DNA from: Gammaproteobacteria bacterium
GTDB taxonomy: Bacteria > Pseudomonadota > Gammaproteobacteria > Pseudomonadales > Azotimanducaceae
NCBI GenBank assembly: GCA_028820495.1
Contig: JAPPIX010000412.1
Coordinates: 1 to 46,227 of the forward strand
Length of the DNA: 46,227 nt
Direction of reading: 5' to 3'
This document shows, piece by piece, positions 43,996-46,227 of the stretch. The notes beneath the pieces were generated by a model that was not told the DNA's origin, searched no databases, and saw only the letters and a program-made list of their open reading frames with translations. A program made the translations under genes and the position numbers. Position 1 is the stretch's first letter; each line of letters begins with the position of its first letter.

Positions 43996-45249
43996 CTAAT
44001 GCGGCAGTGAGACTCGGCCAGCGGAGGCCAAGCTCGCCAACAGGCTTTCGTCCGGACGGGCCACCACCCGTTCGCCGGCATCCAGGCCGGCAACCACCCG
44101 CACCTTGGCGCCTTGCCCACCGTCCACGCGGATGGGCCGCCGCCGTGCCTCATCGCCCGTCACTACCAGCACGTAGCTGCTTGCGCCTTCGCGGACCACC
44201 GCTTCCTTGGGCACCAGCACGCCAGCCTCGACCGGTGCCTCGACCGCCTCGGTCCCGGTCTCCAAAAACGCCACCCGAACGCCCATGTCCGGCAGCACCC
44301 GGCCGTCGCGCTCACTGAACCCCACCCGCACCCGCACGGTGGCCTTGCTGCGCTCGGCGGCGGGAATGATGGCAATCACGGCCGCTGCGTAGGCGTCCTC
44401 CGGGTAGGCGTTGAGCGTGATGCTGACCGGCTGGCCGGGATAGACCCGGTTGATGTAGGCCTCGTTGACGTCCACCTCCACTTCGAGGGAATCCATGTCA
44501 ACAATGGTGCAAATGCCGGTGCGGGTGTAGCCGCCGCCGGCGGACACCGGCGAGATCATTTCGCCCGGCTGCGCCGCCTTGGCGATGACCACGCCAGCAA
44601 AGGGCGCCCGGATCTGCATGTCCTCGACGATTTGCCGCTGCACCGCCAAGGCCCGCTCCGCCACCACCGCATCCTGGCGCATGCGGTCAAGACGCGCGGT
44701 CATTTCCTCGACGGCCAAACGATTGCGGTCTAGGTCCGCTTGGCTCACCAGCTCCCGCTCGGCGAGTTCCAAGCTCCGGGCGAGATCAAGCTGGCCCTGC
44801 TTGAGCTGCGCCTCGATCTCCAGCAAGCTGCGCCGGGCCGATTCCAACTGGGAAGCAGCCAGTTCGAGCTGCGCCTTGGGCACGCTGTCGTCGAGACGGG
44901 CCAGCAACTGCCCCGCTTGCACGTGAACGCCCTCCTCGATGAGCACTTCCAGCACCTTGCCGGTGGTCTTGCTGGACACCGTGGCCTGCCGCCGAGCCAC
45001 GACGTAGCCCGTGGCATCGAGCACGCTGGCGTCCGAGTCCCGGGGCGCAATCGCCTCGGCCAGCGCCGTGGGCACCGGCGACAGCGGCGCATCTTCTGGC
45101 CAGGGGAGAAACCAAAGGGCGAAAGCAACGCCCCCGGCCAAGGCGATCAGCACGAACCACTTGAGGGGTTTGGCAGTGGAAGGCGACGGCTCCGAACGGT
45201 CGATGCGCAGTTGGTTCAACAGCGATTTCTGATCCGGCTGCGGCTCCAT
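43996..45249 (-). CDS. Periplasmic membrane-fusion protein (HlyD/MacA/RND adaptor type)
   Basis: A 417-residue adaptor with an N-terminal anchor (WFVLIALAGGVAFALWFLPW), a lipoyl-like half (GYVVARRQATVSSKTTGKVLEVLIEEG), a long alpha-helical coiled coil (about residues 110-190) and the matching lipoyl half (MQIRAPFAGVVIAKAAQPGE), followed by beta-barrel and membrane-proximal domains. It links inner-membrane exporter and outer-membrane channel. I use ATG 45249; TTG at 45255 is a slightly longer alternative. It is the first gene of the four-gene exporter operon. Confidence 0.92.
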   Translation of the reverse strand: MEPQPDQKSLLNQLRIDRSEPSPSTAKPLKWFVLIALAGGVAFALWFLPWPEDAPLSPVPTALAEAIAPRDSDASVLDATGYVVARRQATVSSKTTGKVLEVLIEEGVHVQAGQLLARLDDSVPKAQLELAASQLESARRSLLEIEAQLKQGQLDLARSLELAERELVSQADLDRNRLAVEEMTARLDRMRQDAVVAERALAVQRQIVEDMQIRAPFAGVVIAKAAQPGEMISPVSAGGGYTRTGICTIVDMDSLEVEVDVNEAYINRVYPGQPVSITLNAYPEDAYAAAVIAIIPAAERSKATVRVRVGFSERDGRVLPDMGVRVAFLETGTEAVEAPVEAGVLVPKEAVVREGASSYVLVVTGDEARRRPIRVDGGQGAKVRVVAGLDAGERVVARPDESLLASLASAGRVSLPH

Positions 45250-45300
45250 CGACAACGGCCTTGAAGGGCTTAAGCGGGCTGCGAGTCTAACAGAATTGAT

Positions 45301-46227
45301 ATGATGCCCACTGCCATGCTTCGATCATCCATTTACGCATTGTCGGCCAGCCTGCTGACCGCAGCGCTCGCCGCCTGTTCCCCAAACGCCTCCGACCCGA
45401 CCCACTTCAAGGAAGCCCCGGCCGCCAAGATGTCCGAAACGAACCCACTGCTCACGCCGAGTCCACTGCATCTCGAGTATCCACCATTCGACCGCATCGA
45501 ACCGGCGCATTTCTTGCCCGCCTTCGAGGCGGGCATGGCGGAGCATCTAGCCGAAATCGACAACATCACCGCGCAAGCGGAGGCACCGACCTTCGAGAAC
45601 ACGCTGGTGCAGCTCGAATTATCCGGAGAAACGCTCAATCGAGTGGCCAGCGTGTTTTTCGGACTGGTCTCGGCACACACCAACGACGCGCTCAAAGAGA
45701 TAGAAGCCGAAGTCGCGCCCAAGCTAGCCGAGCACCAGGACCGCATCTTCCTTAACGCCGCGCTGTTCGGGCGCATCCAAGCCGTCTACGGCGCCCGGGA
45801 CAGGTTCGAACTCGGACCTGAATCGCTGCGCTTGGTCGAGGAGACCCATCGCGCTTTCGTGCGCGCCGGTGCCAAGCTGTCCGAAGCGGAAAAGGAGTCG
45901 TTGCGGGCCATTAACGCCGAGTTGGCCAAACTGCAGACCCGCTTCAGCCAGAACGTGCTGAGCGAGGTGAATGACTCGTTCGTCGTCGTCCACAGCCGGG
46001 AGGAACTCAATGGCTTAAGCGACTCGCAAATCGAGACGGCCGCCAGCGAAGCCGAGTCCCGCGGCATGGACGGCAAGTTCGTCATTCCGCTGCTGAACAC
46101 CACCCAGCAGCCTTCGCTTTCCGAACTTGAGAACCGGGGGGTGCGCGAAAGGCTGCTGAAGCGCTCAATGGAACGCGGCAGCCGGGGCGGCGACTACGAC
46201 AACCGCGAGATTGTCAGCCGCACCGCG
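45301..46227 (+). CDS. M3-family peptidase lipoprotein, partial (Dcp/oligopeptidase type)
   Basis: The frame from ATG 45301 stays open for 309 codons to the window edge. The N-terminus is a lipoprotein signal with lipobox LAAC (Cys26). The following NPLLTPSPLHLEYPPFDRIEPAHFLPAFEAGM and LNGLSDSQIETAASEAE segments match the N-terminal helical part of M3 metallopeptidases (oligopeptidase A / dipeptidyl carboxypeptidase). The HEXXH zinc motif would lie in the missing C-terminal part, so catalysis cannot be checked. Lipid anchoring places it in the envelope, as with several Dcp-like proteins. It is divergent from the exporter operon. Confidence 0.85.
   Translation, partial: MMPTAMLRSSIYALSASLLTAALAACSPNASDPTHFKEAPAAKMSETNPLLTPSPLHLEYPPFDRIEPAHFLPAFEAGMAEHLAEIDNITAQAEAPTFENTLVQLELSGETLNRVASVFFGLVSAHTNDALKEIEAEVAPKLAEHQDRIFLNAALFGRIQAVYGARDRFELGPESLRLVEETHRAFVRAGAKLSEAEKESLRAINAELAKLQTRFSQNVLSEVNDSFVVVHSREELNGLSDSQIETAASEAESRGMDGKFVIPLLNTTQQPSLSELENRGVRERLLKRSMERGSRGGDYDNREIVSRTA

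Overview
The window is a GC-rich, densely coded bacterial chromosome segment, most likely from a gammaproteobacterium, perhaps a marine or host-associated one. This is inference. It rests on a tRNA-Arg(CCG) close to the Escherichia coli gene, the mix of TonB receptor, PHA synthase, CstA, PutA, Rieske and P450 genes, and E. coli-like Shine-Dalgarno and -10 signals. No rRNA, phage, transposase, integrase or CRISPR array is visible.

Layout. 0-5 kb: GPP34-domain protein, nitroreductase plus FAD oxidoreductase, tRNA-Arg followed by a tandem hairpin repeat, and an NCS2 nucleobase permease carrying a C-terminal RsbW-like domain. 5-8 kb: MaoC-type hydratase and PHA synthase, convergent. 8-12 kb: a two-gene unit of an AlbA_2/RecG-C-like protein and a PHP-SMC-type ATPase (TrlF-like), a candidate nucleic-acid-targeting or defence module. 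12-17 kb: a benzoylformate-decarboxylase-like ThDP enzyme, then an overlapping chain DUF433 antitoxin, DUF5615 PIN-like toxin, CstA-family transporter, lipoprotein. 17-24 kb: MFS transporter, PutA, and an unrecognised 587-residue protein. 24-31 kb: hydantoinase/oxoprolinase A and B, divergent from a TonB-dependent receptor, an XRE-cupin regulator and a small cupin; together these look like an uptake-plus-catabolism locus.

31-35 kb: Tyr phosphatase, DAO-type and GMC-type flavoenzymes. 35-40 kb: a minus-strand catabolic run of threonine dehydratase, small unknown protein, Rieske oxygenase, P450, carboxymuconolactone-decarboxylase-like protein and small membrane protein. 40-41 kb: a flavodoxin-like protein with no standard start codon, followed by a 76-residue SelW/Rdx-family selenoprotein with an in-frame UGA and a convincing bacterial SECIS hairpin; ordinary gene calling would miss it. 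41-45 kb: a MacAB/Lol-like ABC exporter (two permeases, ATPase, membrane-fusion protein). The right edge holds the start of an M3-family peptidase lipoprotein that runs out of the window.

The most notable items are the hidden selenoprotein with its SECIS, the PHP-ATPase/AlbA pair, the permease-RsbW fusion, the orphan 587-residue protein in the amino-acid catabolism block, and the toxin-antitoxin pair welded to cstA by overlapping codons.
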